Of a stretch of 64,000 nt of DNA, positions 1 through 8,852 are shown one piece after another. The stretch's first letter is position 1. Each line of letters starts with the position of its first letter. The translations under genes were made by a program, and so were the position numbers. This DNA comes from Ignavibacteria bacterium UBA7675 (GTDB taxonomy: Bacteria > Bacteroidota > Ignavibacteria > Kapaibacteriales > UB7675). Location of the stretch: NCBI GenBank assembly GCA_002483085.1, contig DLHF01000087.1, forward strand, positions 17,058 through 81,057, in the 5' to 3' direction. The notes under the pieces are model-generated. The model searched no databases. It worked only from the letters and a program-made list of their open reading frames with translations, and was not told the DNA's origin.

Positions 1-527
1 CGCCCGAGGCCCAGTAGTTCCAGAGCCTTGTCGTTGCAGGTAAGCAGCCTACTGTCCTTGAGCGAAGTACGAAAAATACCCACAAGTGAGTTGCGGAATA
101 GCGAGTGATATTTTTCCCTACTGCGCTTCAGCGCACGCCACGACTGCACACCACGCAGCACAGTTTCTATTCTGGCGCGCAGTACAACGGGTTCAAATGG
201 CTTGGTAATATAGTCTTCCGCGCCAAGCCGAAATGCCCGCACTTTTGTGTCGGGGTTGTCGAATACAGAGAGCATCACAACAGGAATGTGCTTTAGGTTC
301 TGATCTTTTTTCAGAGTGACAAGAACATCCAGGCCATCGCATCCATCGCTGCCGAGATCAATATCGAGCAAAATGGCATCTATGGCTCTTGAGCGAACAA
401 TATCCAGCCCCTCCTCTCCAGTGCAAGCACTCACCAGACTAATGCCGCTGCGGCTCATGTATTTAGCGATCATTCTCCCGGTTTCGGGAAGGTCGTCGAT
501 AACTAATACAGTTGGTGTATATGCCAT
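1..527 (-). CDS. Response regulator with PAS-like tail (partial, runs off the window edge)
   Basis: Reading down the minus strand from the ATG at 525-527 gives about 175 residues with no stop before base 1. The N-terminus is a receiver domain with acidic pair D11/D12, predicted phosphoacceptor D55 in the stretch LLDIDLG and the conserved lysine K109 in DYITKPFEP. From about residue 130 the sequence (YHSLFRNSLVGIFRTS) looks like the start of a PAS sensor domain, so the complete protein is probably a receiver-PAS signalling protein or hybrid kinase. AGGGAT lies just upstream of the ATG. The output domain is outside the window. The receiver call is firm; the role is unknown. Confidence 0.85.
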   Translation of the reverse strand, partial: MAYTPTVLVIDDLPETGRMIAKYMSRSGISLVSACTGEEGLDIVRSRAIDAILLDIDLGSDGCDGLDVLVTLKKDQNLKHIPVVMLSVFDNPDTKVRAFRLGAEDYITKPFEPVVLRARIETVLRGVQSWRALKRSREKYHSLFRNSLVGIFRTSLKDSRLLTCNDKALELLGLG

Positions 528-1092
528 GGAGAAATCCCTCGCAGTATAGACAACACGTATGCTTATAGATAGCAGACAACTGGCAAATTCAGCAGGATGG
601 CAAGTGATATTCGGAAAAGAAAAGTCACCCAAACATTACTCTCTACGCACCTGCATTGTGTCCGACTGCAACACTTCATTGCCACCCCAGCGGTACCGCT
701 CTTTATTATCGTGAGAAGACGGGCTACCTGTAGGGTACTTTTTTTTAAGGAAAAAAAGTACCTTCATAAATTACAAAGCTGTAACGCTCTGCCCGGCACA
801 TAGACAGTACAGGCGTTTGCGGACGGACTCTATCACCCATCCTGTACGCCTTCTCTGCTCATCGGCAGTAACTGTAGATAGTTTCATAGCTACAATGCTA
901 TCGGTTCCGAAAATTACTGCCAATTGCCTACATTGCCTGTTGCAATACCCCAGCAGTTGGAATCGACGCCCGTGCATCCTTGCCATGCCATCGGAGATGG
1001 GGTGCTGCACAGTGCAGAGGCCACAGCAAGGACAGAGACCGAAGAGCACATACTTTATCCCGGTATCTTCGCCGGAAACGAGACACTCCATT
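528..1092. other. Intergenic region between the response regulator and selU
   Basis: About 565 bases with no convincing gene. An open frame runs into selU from 817, but its translation has no family resemblance and homology starts only at 1093. The one clear structure is a perfect 12-bp inverted repeat, GGTACTTTTTTT (734-745) and AAAAAAAGTACC (751-762), with a 5-base loop. It has a T-run inside its own stem and could act as a weak terminator or an AT-rich signal. Confidence 0.5.
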
Positions 1093-2130
1093 ATGATCCA
1101 AAACGTTGCAATAGAAGAATTTATAGAAATGTCGCGCACTCTTCCGGTCATAGATGTGCGTACACCGGCAGAATTTGCAAAGGCGCGTATTCCCGGTGCG
1201 ATCAATCTTCCGCTGTTCTCCGATGAAGAGCGGGTCCGAATTGGCACGCTGTACAAACAAACGGGGCATAGGGAAGCGGTGCTCGCAGGATTGGAAATGG
1301 TGGGGCCGCGCATGCGAGCTATTGTAGAGGATATAGACCTGAAAGCTGGAAGCAAGCACCTATTAGTGCATTGCTGGCGCGGCGGTATGCGCAGTGGAAG
1401 TGTGGCGTGGCTATTAGACCTTTGCGGCTATAGAGTGACGGTACTTCGGGGCGGCTACAAGGCATTTCGGCGGCTTGTACTGCATACATTTGCCGTGCCC
1501 CGCTCGCTGATTGTGCTCGGCGGGAAAACCGGATCGGGAAAGACTCATATTCTCCATGCCTTGCAGCGAGTAGGCGAGCAAGTAGTAGACCTCGAAGCCA
1601 TAGCTCATCACAAAGGCTCTTCTTTTGGCAGAATCGGCGAAACAATTCATCCTTCGCAGGAGCAGTTTGAAAACGACATAGCGTGGAGCTTGTACCACAC
1701 CGACCCTTCCGTGCCCGTGTGGATAGAGGACGAAAGCCGGCGGCTCGGCTGGACGCGTATTCCCGACGCCCTTTGGCAAACAATGTGTTTATCGCCATTG
1801 CTGTTTTTAGACCTTCCCATCGAACACCGCATCAACAATTTAATACAGGATTACGGGGCGTTTGCCCCAAGCGAGCTCGCTGATGCACTTACGCGCATCT
1901 CCAAATACCTCGGTGGGCTCGATACGCGCACGGCGCTCGAAGCTCTACAGGCAGGCGACCTCCGCACGGTGTGCCGCATTGCACTGCGCTATTACGACAA
2001 AACTTACCTCTACGGCCTGTCGCTTCGCAAACAGACGCTTGTAAAAAAAATCGAAACATCGTTGCAAACTCCCGAAAGTATTGCCAATTTACTGCTTGAT
2101 ATTGTCCGCAATCCTCAGGAGGCGAGTTAA
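1093..2130 (+). CDS. selU: tRNA 2-selenouridine synthase (SelU/MnmH)
   Basis: 345 residues. The N-terminal rhodanese domain (about 1-130) has the SelU signature HCWRGGMRS with catalytic Cys94. It is followed by a P-loop NTPase domain with GGKTGSGKT at 143-151. Family members replace sulphur of 2-thiouridine at the tRNA wobble position with selenium, using selenophosphate. The start at 1093 is chosen because rhodanese homology begins there (MIQNVAIEEF); an upstream open frame to 817 has no family sequence. selD, which makes the selenophosphate donor, follows 35 bases downstream on the same strand, so the two are probably co-transcribed. Identification is very secure. Confidence 0.95.
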   Translation: MIQNVAIEEFIEMSRTLPVIDVRTPAEFAKARIPGAINLPLFSDEERVRIGTLYKQTGHREAVLAGLEMVGPRMRAIVEDIDLKAGSKHLLVHCWRGGMRSGSVAWLLDLCGYRVTVLRGGYKAFRRLVLHTFAVPRSLIVLGGKTGSGKTHILHALQRVGEQVVDLEAIAHHKGSSFGRIGETIHPSQEQFENDIAWSLYHTDPSVPVWIEDESRRLGWTRIPDALWQTMCLSPLLFLDLPIEHRINNLIQDYGAFAPSELADALTRISKYLGGLDTRTALEALQAGDLRTVCRIALRYYDKTYLYGLSLRKQTLVKKIETSLQTPESIANLLLDIVRNPQEAS

Positions 2131-2165
2131 TACGCCCCTCTCTGTGCGAATCTCCTGCACCCTGT

Positions 2166-3206
2166 ATGACCAACTCTATTAAACTTACTCAGTACAGCCA
2201 CGGCGCTGGCTGTGGCTGCAAAATATCTCCCAAGCTCCTCGACCGCATTCTCGCTTCCAACGAAGCGATACCGGACAATCGCAGGCTGCTGGTAGGCAAC
2301 CACTCGCGCGACGATGCAGCCGTGCTCGATCTCGGCAACGGTAGCGCGCTTGTAAGTACGACAGATTTTTTTATGCCTATTGTCGACGATCCTTTCGACT
2401 TTGGCCGCATTGCTTCTGCCAATGCGATAAGCGATGTCTATGCAATGGGCGGCACTCCAGTACTGGCCATTGCCATTCTCGGCTGGCCTATAGACAAACT
2501 GCCTCCCGAGATAGCACAACGCGTCGTGGAGGGTAGCCGCAGTATCTGCCGGGAAGCTGGCATATCGCTTGCCGGGGGGCACAGCATCGACAGTCCCGAG
2601 CCAATTTTCGGGCTTGCAGTCAGCGGCATTGTCGATATTGCTCACCTGAAGCGCAACGACACAGCCCAGCCCGGCAACTTGCTGTATCTCACCAAACCAC
2701 TTGGTGTGGGTATCCTTACTACTGCCGAAAAAAAGGGACTCCTTCTCGATGAGCATCAGGGACTTGCAGCACGACAGATGGCGCGCCTCAACACTATCGG
2801 AGCGCGGCTGGGTCGAATTCCCGGTGTCTCGGCCATGACCGACGTTACTGGATTTGGCTTGCTTGGCCATCTGTGCGAAATGTGCGAGGGAAGCGGAACA
2901 TCTGCCGAACTCGACTTCGAGCATATTCCTCTTCTGGTAGATCTCAGCAATTATCTCGACAGAAAATCTATTCCTGGCGGCACTCTGCGCAATTGGGAAA
3001 GCTACGGCCACAAAATTGGCTTTGTCAGCGAACGCCAGAGAGCCGTGCTGTGCGACCCCCAGACCAGTGGAGGTTTGCTTATTGCCGGTGCTCCCGAGGC
3101 TGCCGACGATATCGCAGCACTGCTCCGGGAAGAAGGCATAGAGGAAACGCCTATTGGCCGTCTTACAGCGCATGAAGCTGGGCAGCCCTTTATAACAATC
3201 CGATAG
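2166..3206 (+). CDS. selD: Selenide, water dikinase (selenophosphate synthase)
   Basis: 346 residues, normal family length. The glycine-rich N-terminus carries the active-site motif YSHGAGCGCK, with Cys16 (equivalent to E. coli Cys17), Cys18 and Lys19; the residue is encoded as cysteine (TGT), not selenocysteine. ATP-binding AIRS-type motifs follow, such as DDAAVLDLG and DVYAMGGTP. It makes selenophosphate from selenide and ATP. Its placement directly after selU points to use in tRNA selenation. No selA, selB or tRNA-Sec gene is seen in this window, so selenoprotein synthesis cannot be inferred from here. Confidence 0.96.
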   Translation: MTNSIKLTQYSHGAGCGCKISPKLLDRILASNEAIPDNRRLLVGNHSRDDAAVLDLGNGSALVSTTDFFMPIVDDPFDFGRIASANAISDVYAMGGTPVLAIAILGWPIDKLPPEIAQRVVEGSRSICREAGISLAGGHSIDSPEPIFGLAVSGIVDIAHLKRNDTAQPGNLLYLTKPLGVGILTTAEKKGLLLDEHQGLAARQMARLNTIGARLGRIPGVSAMTDVTGFGLLGHLCEMCEGSGTSAELDFEHIPLLVDLSNYLDRKSIPGGTLRNWESYGHKIGFVSERQRAVLCDPQTSGGLLIAGAPEAADDIAALLREEGIEETPIGRLTAHEAGQPFITIR

Positions 3207-3267
3207 CCGTTGCACAGCTTCGTGCTTTGGGCAGCGCTCTTATTTCGCTTATTTATACTCCGTCCCC

Positions 3268-4731
3268 ATGGAACCTTCAACACAGAAACGGAGCCATGCT
3301 CTTTTGCCGAGCCTGGGTCTGTTCACAACACTGTCGATTGTCGTTGGTGCCGTCATAGGCTCTGGCATTTTCAAAAAGCCCGCCGTCATGGCCGGGCAGC
3401 TCGGCTCGCCAGAACTGCTCATAGGCGTATGGGTACTGGCGGGAGTGATCACTCTGTTCGGCGCTCTTACCAATGCCGAGATAGCAGGCATGATTTCCCG
3501 CACAGGCGGCCAGTACATCTTCTTTCAGAAAATGTATGGCGATTTCATGGCTTACTTGTATGGATGGGCAGTGTTTGCAATTATCCAAACCGGCTCTATT
3601 GCATCCATTACCTATGTCTTTTCCCAGTATTTTGAAGTATTTTTCCCTCTCGCGCGGCTGCCTGAGTCTACGGTCCAGTCCGTAGTCCTTCATATCCCGT
3701 TTATTGGTGTGATTAAACCTCTGGCGGACATCGGTGTCAAGATGCTGACCATAGGCATCATTGTGGGGCTTACGGCTGTTAACTACCTCGGAGTGCGATT
3801 TGGCGGAACGGTACAGAATATTTTCACTGTGCTGAAAGTAGCCGCCATCCTGTTCCTTGTCGCTGCCGGATTTATGGTAGGGCCAGGCTCTGCCAGCCAT
3901 TTCACGCTCGATTCTGCTGCGGGAGTACCAACTAATGGCCCGCTGATGCTGGCATTGGTAGCGGCAATGTCGGGTGCATTCTGGGCCTACGACGGGTGGA
4001 ACAACATCACGTATATCGCCGGTGAAGTACGCAATCCACAGCGCACTATCCCCCGGGCACTGATGCTCGGCACGCTGATTATTATCTCCGTTTATGTCCT
4101 TACCAATCTCGCCTATCTCTACCTCTTGCCCATTGATGTGATGGCAGCTTCGGAGCTTGTAGCAACTGATGCCGCCCGGGTGATCCTCGGCAATCGCGGT
4201 GCAGCTTTTGTAGCCGCAGCGGTGATGATCTCAACCTTTGGCACGGCCAATGGCACCATTCTCGCCAGTGCCCGCGTCTATTTTGCGATGGCTCGCGAGC
4301 GCATGTTTTTTCCGTCGATTGGCGCCATCCATCCCAAGTTCAACACCCCCGGTAATGCACTTGTACTTCAAGCAGTCTGGACAAGTGTATTAGTGCTGAC
4401 CGGCACGTTTGACACTCTTACGGATATGCTTATCTTTGTCACTTGGATATTTTATGCCCTTGGCGCCTTTGGAGTATTTATCCTGCGCCGTACTATGCCC
4501 GACACACCGCGCCCCTACCGCGTGTGGGGATATCCATTCATACCGGCGATTTTTGTGGTATTTGCCTGTATTTATGTCGTCTTTACTCTGTATGGCGACA
4601 TCACAGCTTATGCCGAAGGGCGGGCGGAGATCATCAACTCCGTCTTCGGATTAATTCTTGTAGGAATGGGAATTCCGTTCTATATTTACTTTCGTTCAAA
4701 AAACAAAAAAAATGATGCCTCCATCCGATAG
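3268..4731 (+). CDS. APC-family amino acid permease
   Basis: 487 residues and strongly hydrophobic, with about 12 predicted membrane spans. The first span holds the APC-superfamily signature VVGAVIGSGIFKKP, the unwound Na+/substrate site of LeuT-fold carriers. The overall pattern (FWAYDGWNNITYIAGEVRNPQRTIPRA in the sixth span and loop, split here as FWAYDGWNN and GEVRNPQRTIPRA) is typical of the SteT/LAT-like amino acid exchanger branch. Substrate cannot be told from sequence. It lies 61 bases after selD, and its 3' end overlaps an alternative start of the next gene, so the selU-selD-permease-kinase stretch may be one transcript. Confidence 0.9.
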   Translation: MEPSTQKRSHALLPSLGLFTTLSIVVGAVIGSGIFKKPAVMAGQLGSPELLIGVWVLAGVITLFGALTNAEIAGMISRTGGQYIFFQKMYGDFMAYLYGWAVFAIIQTGSIASITYVFSQYFEVFFPLARLPESTVQSVVLHIPFIGVIKPLADIGVKMLTIGIIVGLTAVNYLGVRFGGTVQNIFTVLKVAAILFLVAAGFMVGPGSASHFTLDSAAGVPTNGPLMLALVAAMSGAFWAYDGWNNITYIAGEVRNPQRTIPRALMLGTLIIISVYVLTNLAYLYLLPIDVMAASELVATDAARVILGNRGAAFVAAAVMISTFGTANGTILASARVYFAMARERMFFPSIGAIHPKFNTPGNALVLQAVWTSVLVLTGTFDTLTDMLIFVTWIFYALGAFGVFILRRTMPDTPRPYRVWGYPFIPAIFVVFACIYVVFTLYGDITAYAEGRAEIINSVFGLILVGMGIPFYIYFRSKNKKNDASIR

Positions 4732-4762
4732 CCGCGCTGATATCGGACCAAGTGGTCGTGCT

Positions 4763-5950
4763 ATGGAACAGTCTACCCTCCTGCCTACGATGCTTCTGGT
4801 GGACGATGAGAAACATATCGTCGAGAATCTGACAGAATTTCTTCAAAGCGATTTTAGGGTTGTCTCTGCAACCCATCCGCGTGAAGCAATAGCTATTCTG
4901 CAACAGCAGCCAGTTGATATTATTATATCCGACCTGCGCCTGCCGGACATGAGCGGCATAGATCTGCTGAAGCAAAGTATTGAGATTGCTCCAAACTGCG
5001 AGCGCATTCTGATTACTGCTTATGCGGATATCAGCAATGTGATCCAGAGCATCAACGAAGCAAAAGTTTCTTACTACCTTACAAAGCCAATCGACCTGCC
5101 GCAAATCCGGCTGATCGCCCAGCGTGCAGCCGAGCTTGCCAAGCTGCGCCAGACCAATTCTCGCCTCGTGGCGGAATTACAGGTGTACAACCATCAGCTC
5201 GAAGAAAAGGTAAAGCTTCGCAGTGCAGAATTGCATCATGCACACGAGCAGCTCAAACAGCTACAGCGAACGCGCGAGCAGATGATCAACATGGCCATCC
5301 ACGATCTGAAAGCACCGCTCTCCAATATTCAGCTCGTCCTGACAGAAATCCGCAGGCTCTGCCCCACAAAGGAATGTCAGGAACTGCTCACTATTGCCCA
5401 CGATTCCTCGGATATTGCTTATGCTCTTGTTTCAGATATGCTCAGCGTGGCATCTCTGAGCCGACCAGAGCCGGACACACGACGCGAAGTCATCGAACCA
5501 GCAGCACTGCTCACGGCCAGCATTCAGGCATTTACTCAGGCAGCTCAGCGCAAATCTATTAGTATCCACGCCGACTATTCGGCGGAGCTACCACCTTTCT
5601 CCGCCAATACACGCAAGCTGCGCGAGGCCGTAGATAACCTTATCAGCAATGCTATCAAATACACTCCGACTGGTGGTGATATTACGGTGTCCGCAGCCGC
5701 CTACAACAGCCATGTAGCAATTTCTATTACCGACAGCGGACTTGGCATGACCGAGGAAGACATGGACAATGCGTTCGGTGAGTTCAAACGCCTGTCTGCA
5801 CAACCTACCGATGGAGAGAGCAGCACAGGTCTCGGCTTATTCATTGTAAAAAGGATCGTCGACCTCCACAACGGTACGGTCTCGGTGCACAGCAATGGCC
5901 CGGGAAAAGGTACATCATTTACGATTACTCTGCCCGTAGATAATCAGTAG
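4763..5950 (+). CDS. Receiver-domain/histidine kinase protein
   Basis: Domain order is receiver, coiled coil, HisKA, HATPase. Numbering from the longer start at 4712 (412 residues), the receiver has acidic D31/D32, phosphoacceptor D74 in ISDLRLPDM and K125 in YLTKP. A coiled coil covers about 150-190. The H-box is MAIHDLKAPL with H197, the N-box is AVDNLISNAIKYTP, and a G-box GLGLFIVKRIVDLH follows. No membrane segment is present, so this is a cytoplasmic kinase that takes its input through its receiver. I prefer the ATG at 4763 because receiver homology starts soon after it; the 4712 start would overlap the permease by 20 bases. The partner regulator is not identifiable. Confidence 0.88.
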   Translation: MEQSTLLPTMLLVDDEKHIVENLTEFLQSDFRVVSATHPREAIAILQQQPVDIIISDLRLPDMSGIDLLKQSIEIAPNCERILITAYADISNVIQSINEAKVSYYLTKPIDLPQIRLIAQRAAELAKLRQTNSRLVAELQVYNHQLEEKVKLRSAELHHAHEQLKQLQRTREQMINMAIHDLKAPLSNIQLVLTEIRRLCPTKECQELLTIAHDSSDIAYALVSDMLSVASLSRPEPDTRREVIEPAALLTASIQAFTQAAQRKSISIHADYSAELPPFSANTRKLREAVDNLISNAIKYTPTGGDITVSAAAYNSHVAISITDSGLGMTEEDMDNAFGEFKRLSAQPTDGESSTGLGLFIVKRIVDLHNGTVSVHSNGPGKGTSFTITLPVDNQ

Positions 5951-6056
5951 TACAGAAGAGAAAATATCGGTCGATGGTGGCCGTATGTACAGGTCGGGTC
6001 GTGCTTGCAGCAGCACGGCATCAGTTCATTCTCACTTTTACTATTCAGGAGGAAAT

Positions 6057-6692
6057 ATGGCAGCTACGTATCAGATTCACCCGGTTACTCCGGAAGCACA
6101 CAAGATCGCGCAGGTTGTTCAGTCTCTTCGCAATGGTGGTGTGCTGCTATATCCGACAGATACAGGCTTTGCACTGGGATGCGACCTTTCCAACAAGGAA
6201 GCAATACAGCGGGTTCGCTCGCTTCGCAATCTACCCGACGGCAAGCCTCTTACATTTCTCTGTGAATCTCTTACCAATATCGCCGAGTTTGCAAAAGTCA
6301 GCAATGCAGCTTATAAAGTAATTAAACGGCTTATCCCCGGTCCCTATACCTTCATCCTTCCGGCGTCGCGCTCGGTGCCCAAATACGCTCAGGACCCCAA
6401 GCGCAAAACCACTGGTATCCGTGTTCCAAGCAGTCCATTGTGCAGTGCTCTTCTACGAGAGCTCGGCAACCCAGTGATTTCTATCTCCGCAAAGGCTGAA
6501 GACGGCAGTACAGATGTCGAGGATATTATCCGCTCTCTCGGCAGGCGTGTAGATGTCGTGATTGCATTGCCTGAATACAGCTTTGCTGGCGAATCCACAG
6601 TAATTGATATGACAACCGATGATTTTGCTGTGGTGCGCGAAGGCGCTGGCCTCAATGATGTCTACCAGTATATAGATAGTCTCGCGGCTTAA
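6057..6692 (+). CDS. YciO/YrdC/Sua5-family protein (threonylcarbamoyl-AMP synthase fold)
   Basis: 211 residues from the ATG at 6057, which has a strong AGGAGG six bases upstream; the open frame continues to 5985 but that part is non-homologous. The YrdC-type nucleotide-binding motifs are present: GGVLLYPTDTGFALGCD, KPLTFLC, PGPYTFILPA and KRKTTGIRVPSSP. The RKTTGIRVP signature and overall length fit the YciO branch better than TsaC. TsaC/Sua5 proteins make the threonylcarbamoyl adenylate used for t6A37 in tRNA. YciO proteins share the fold, but their role is less clear. A strong terminator follows at 6720-6745. Confidence 0.9.
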   Translation: MAATYQIHPVTPEAHKIAQVVQSLRNGGVLLYPTDTGFALGCDLSNKEAIQRVRSLRNLPDGKPLTFLCESLTNIAEFAKVSNAAYKVIKRLIPGPYTFILPASRSVPKYAQDPKRKTTGIRVPSSPLCSALLRELGNPVISISAKAEDGSTDVEDIIRSLGRRVDVVIALPEYSFAGESTVIDMTTDDFAVVREGAGLNDVYQYIDSLAA

Positions 6693-6719
6693 GCTGCTGT
6701 GCAAAGGACGTTCTCTTCA

Positions 6720-6745
6720 GGGTCTGCTTCGGCAGACCCTTTTTT
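6720..6745 (+). terminator. Rho-independent terminator after the YciO-type gene
   Basis: A perfect 8-bp stem GGGTCTGC (6720-6727) and GCAGACCC (6732-6739) is closed by a TTCG tetraloop and followed by TTTTTT. It lies 28 bases after the stop codon at 6692. Confidence 0.95.
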
Positions 6746-6819
6746 ATGGGTCGTCGGCACACCGCACCGCCATAGATAGTACGAAATCAATACGCGCTCG
6801 CAGCCACTGCATGGTGCGG

Positions 6820-6945
6820 TATGCAGAAAGCGGTATTGCGGCGATACCTATAAGCGCCAAGCGGTTGGACAACCGACAAGCGGCTTGTGCGACCGGTGAC
6901 AACGGCTATACCTCTGGCCGGAGAAGCCCGTGCCACAGAGTATTT
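6820..6945 (-). repeat. Dispersed intergenic repeat, copy A (reverse orientation)
   Basis: Read on the minus strand this copy shows TGTGGCACGGGC, then TTGTCACCGGTCGCAC and CCGCTTGTCGGTTG, the same order as in the copies near 31.7, 34.9, 39.4 and 54.6 kb. The second core (TGCAGCGCGGTGCAGAGAC in other copies) is only weakly visible. The region between 6746 and 7039 otherwise holds nothing recognisable. Confidence 0.75.
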
Positions 6946-7039
6946 TCGCGCATAGAACTCCGAACAGACGACAAGAAACAACAGCGGCCCACCTAATTGG
7001 CGAGCCGCTGCGTATTCTCTATACCTGTTATCAGATGTA

Positions 7040-8077
7040 TCAGAATTTAAACGAGCCAATAGCTTTTTCAAAAGCCGGAAGGTAGATACCTTGCTCAGGC
7101 TTGAACCAGTTCAGCGTAATGCGGTACAACTTATCGCCCTTTATTGTCAGGTAAGCACGGCTGCCCGCATCTCCCCTGAGCGAGTAGTTGAAATAGTACG
7201 CCTTCTGCCCACCTATCGTTGTTTGTACAGGCGAACTTTTGTACACGTCTTTATTCTGCGCTGCGATTTTGTCGATGTCTTTTTGCTTAGAAGCATCGAG
7301 CACATCAATCTGGATAACACAGTCGGCTGGCCCACCGATCCCCTTAAACTTGGTTGCCGATATTGCCCCTTTTGCGCTCGCAGGAGTACCGCTGAAGTTG
7401 TCGGGAATGTCCATTGTAAAGCCATTGCCTTTGTACGAGCGGACTGTTGGCGAGGGTTTGAACGTATCTGCGGGAGCTGTGGAAGCAGGTGCATTCATAT
7501 CCACAACCGGCGCTGGCTCTTTATAAGCAAGCTGTACCGATTGAATCATTTCCTCGAACTTCGGATGCAGGGCATCAAATGTACCGCCAAACGCCTCAAA
7601 GCTCACCACAGTCAGAAAGCTATCCTTGGCAGCAATGTATTTTTCGCCCATGAACTTGCCATCGCCGAGGTCGAAGCTATACGAAAACTTTTTAGCGGGC
7701 GTACCTGCCACAGTTACATTTTCCGTAGAGGAATAAATATTAGCATCAAACGGTACTTTTTCGGCTTCGGCGGCTTCTTCGAGCGAGCCAGCAAGAGGCT
7801 TATAGATAATCTGCACCTTTGCACCACCGGGGCCTTCGGCATCATAGGTAGCAAAACGGCTTGCCACGGAGTTGTCGGAATAAAAAACCGCCTGGTTACC
7901 GGCTGCTATTGCCTTTTGCCAGTTTGAAGGATGCTTTATCCCGAAATTCATTATTTCGTCGGTGTACATCGTAAGTTCCTGGACTTCGGCAGGTGCCGCC
8001 TTCTTTTCGGCGCCGCAGCCGGAAAGCACAACAACCGCCAGCACTGGAAGAAGATAGGACAGGGGGCGAAAAATCAT
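7040..8077 (-). CDS. Lipoprotein with two related PsbP/Mog1-like domains
   Basis: 345 residues. A lipoprotein signal ends in VVLSGCG with lipidated Cys21. Two segments resemble each other: about 35-190 (FGIKHPSNWQKA ... MIQSVQL) and about 215-345 (GFTMDIPDNFSGTP ... AIGSFKF). Both have the pattern of an opening strand, an FxYxxxxG-type centre and a closing basic/hydrophobic strand seen in PsbP/Mog1-fold domains of bacterial lipoproteins. A Pro/Ala-rich linker separates them. It probably sits on the periplasmic face of a membrane. GGAG precedes the start, and a promoter-like pair lies at 8120-8151. Function unknown. Confidence 0.8.
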   Translation of the reverse strand: MIFRPLSYLLPVLAVVVLSGCGAEKKAAPAEVQELTMYTDEIMNFGIKHPSNWQKAIAAGNQAVFYSDNSVASRFATYDAEGPGGAKVQIIYKPLAGSLEEAAEAEKVPFDANIYSSTENVTVAGTPAKKFSYSFDLGDGKFMGEKYIAAKDSFLTVVSFEAFGGTFDALHPKFEEMIQSVQLAYKEPAPVVDMNAPASTAPADTFKPSPTVRSYKGNGFTMDIPDNFSGTPASAKGAISATKFKGIGGPADCVIQIDVLDASKQKDIDKIAAQNKDVYKSSPVQTTIGGQKAYYFNYSLRGDAGSRAYLTIKGDKLYRITLNWFKPEQGIYLPAFEKAIGSFKF

Positions 8078-8119
8078 AACAACATCTCCGTTTATAATAC
8101 AATGTCGAGATTAGAGGCG

Positions 8120-8151
8120 AAAATTTACAGAAGCAGGGTGTTCCTCGCAAA
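8120..8151 (-). promoter_or_regulatory. Candidate Bacteroidota-type promoter for the 7040-8077 lipoprotein gene
   Basis: On the minus strand TTTG (8151-8148) is followed after 20 bases by TAAATTTT (8127-8120), one base off the TAnnTTTG consensus. The predicted start of transcription would lie about 35 bases ahead of the ATG at 8077. Confidence 0.5.
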
Positions 8152-8195
8152 TTAATTTATGGTGAGTTTCAGCCCGCCACTGCCCACTACTTGAG

Positions 8196-8846
8196 CTACA
8201 GCGAATAGCTATACCCCAAGCCGAGCACTGTTGTTAGCTCTGTTTTGCTTGTTTTTATCTCGCGCTGTAGCATATAGTACAGCTCTACATCATGATGTTC
8301 GTCTATTTCTCGCTTTACGCCAGCATACCAGCGAAACCGGTTAAATCCGATATTTTTCCCGTTCATATAGTAATATATCTCCGACGCTATGTAGGGCTTC
8401 ACCAAGCCTGCATCTGCAAAGCCAACAGAGAATTTATTGCGTATAGCATCTTCCGGGCTGCTCTCCGGGAAAAAATCGCGTTGGAACCGCAATCGCCACG
8501 AGAGTTCAAGCGGCCCAGCATCTCCTTTCACTGTGGAGCTGATAAGCCCAGTATGCTCTGTTTTGTCGGCTTTCACATCAAATCTGTACACGGCTGTCAG
8601 GCGTAAAAAAGAAAGAATCTTGTACTCCATCCCCAGCTCTGTGCGATATAGCGAGTAGTCTGTCACGTCGTCGTACAGGCGAAATTCCTGCGTGCCAAGC
8701 GCCGTCAGTCGTTTAGCAAGAGGCAACTCTATGTCTATTTCTGTCCAGAGCTGTGTATCCCGCTCCTGGGCCTTACACAAGCAGCCTGCACTAAGGACCA
8801 CAACCACGGCTACCAGCCATCTGATCGGTTCTGCTAATAGTCTCAT
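8196..8846 (-). CDS. DUF2490-type outer membrane beta-barrel protein
   Basis: 216 residues with an N-terminal signal peptide (hydrophobic to about residue 25, cleavage near KAQ). The mature part is a series of alternating amphipathic strands, beginning TQLWTEIDIELPLAKRLTALGTQEFRLYDD and ending in an aromatic GLGYSYSL tail (quoted in part: QLWTEIDIELPL, LGLGYSYSL). This matches the DUF2490 family of small outer membrane barrels of unknown function. It is 6 bases after the DUF4956 gene and so in one operon with it and the VTC protein. Confidence 0.8.
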   Translation of the reverse strand: MRLLAEPIRWLVAVVVVLSAGCLCKAQERDTQLWTEIDIELPLAKRLTALGTQEFRLYDDVTDYSLYRTELGMEYKILSFLRLTAVYRFDVKADKTEHTGLISSTVKGDAGPLELSWRLRFQRDFFPESSPEDAIRNKFSVGFADAGLVKPYIASEIYYYMNGKNIGFNRFRWYAGVKREIDEHHDVELYYMLQREIKTSKTELTTVLGLGYSYSL

Positions 8847-8852
8847 AATAGT

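Noticed and set aside
817..1092. 92-codon N-terminal extension of selU
   Set aside because: No ribosome site and no resemblance to SelU; rhodanese homology starts at 1093.
2127..3215. Long minus-strand open frame (362 codons) opposite selD
   Set aside because: It is the shadow of selD; codon use and the SelD motifs support the plus strand.
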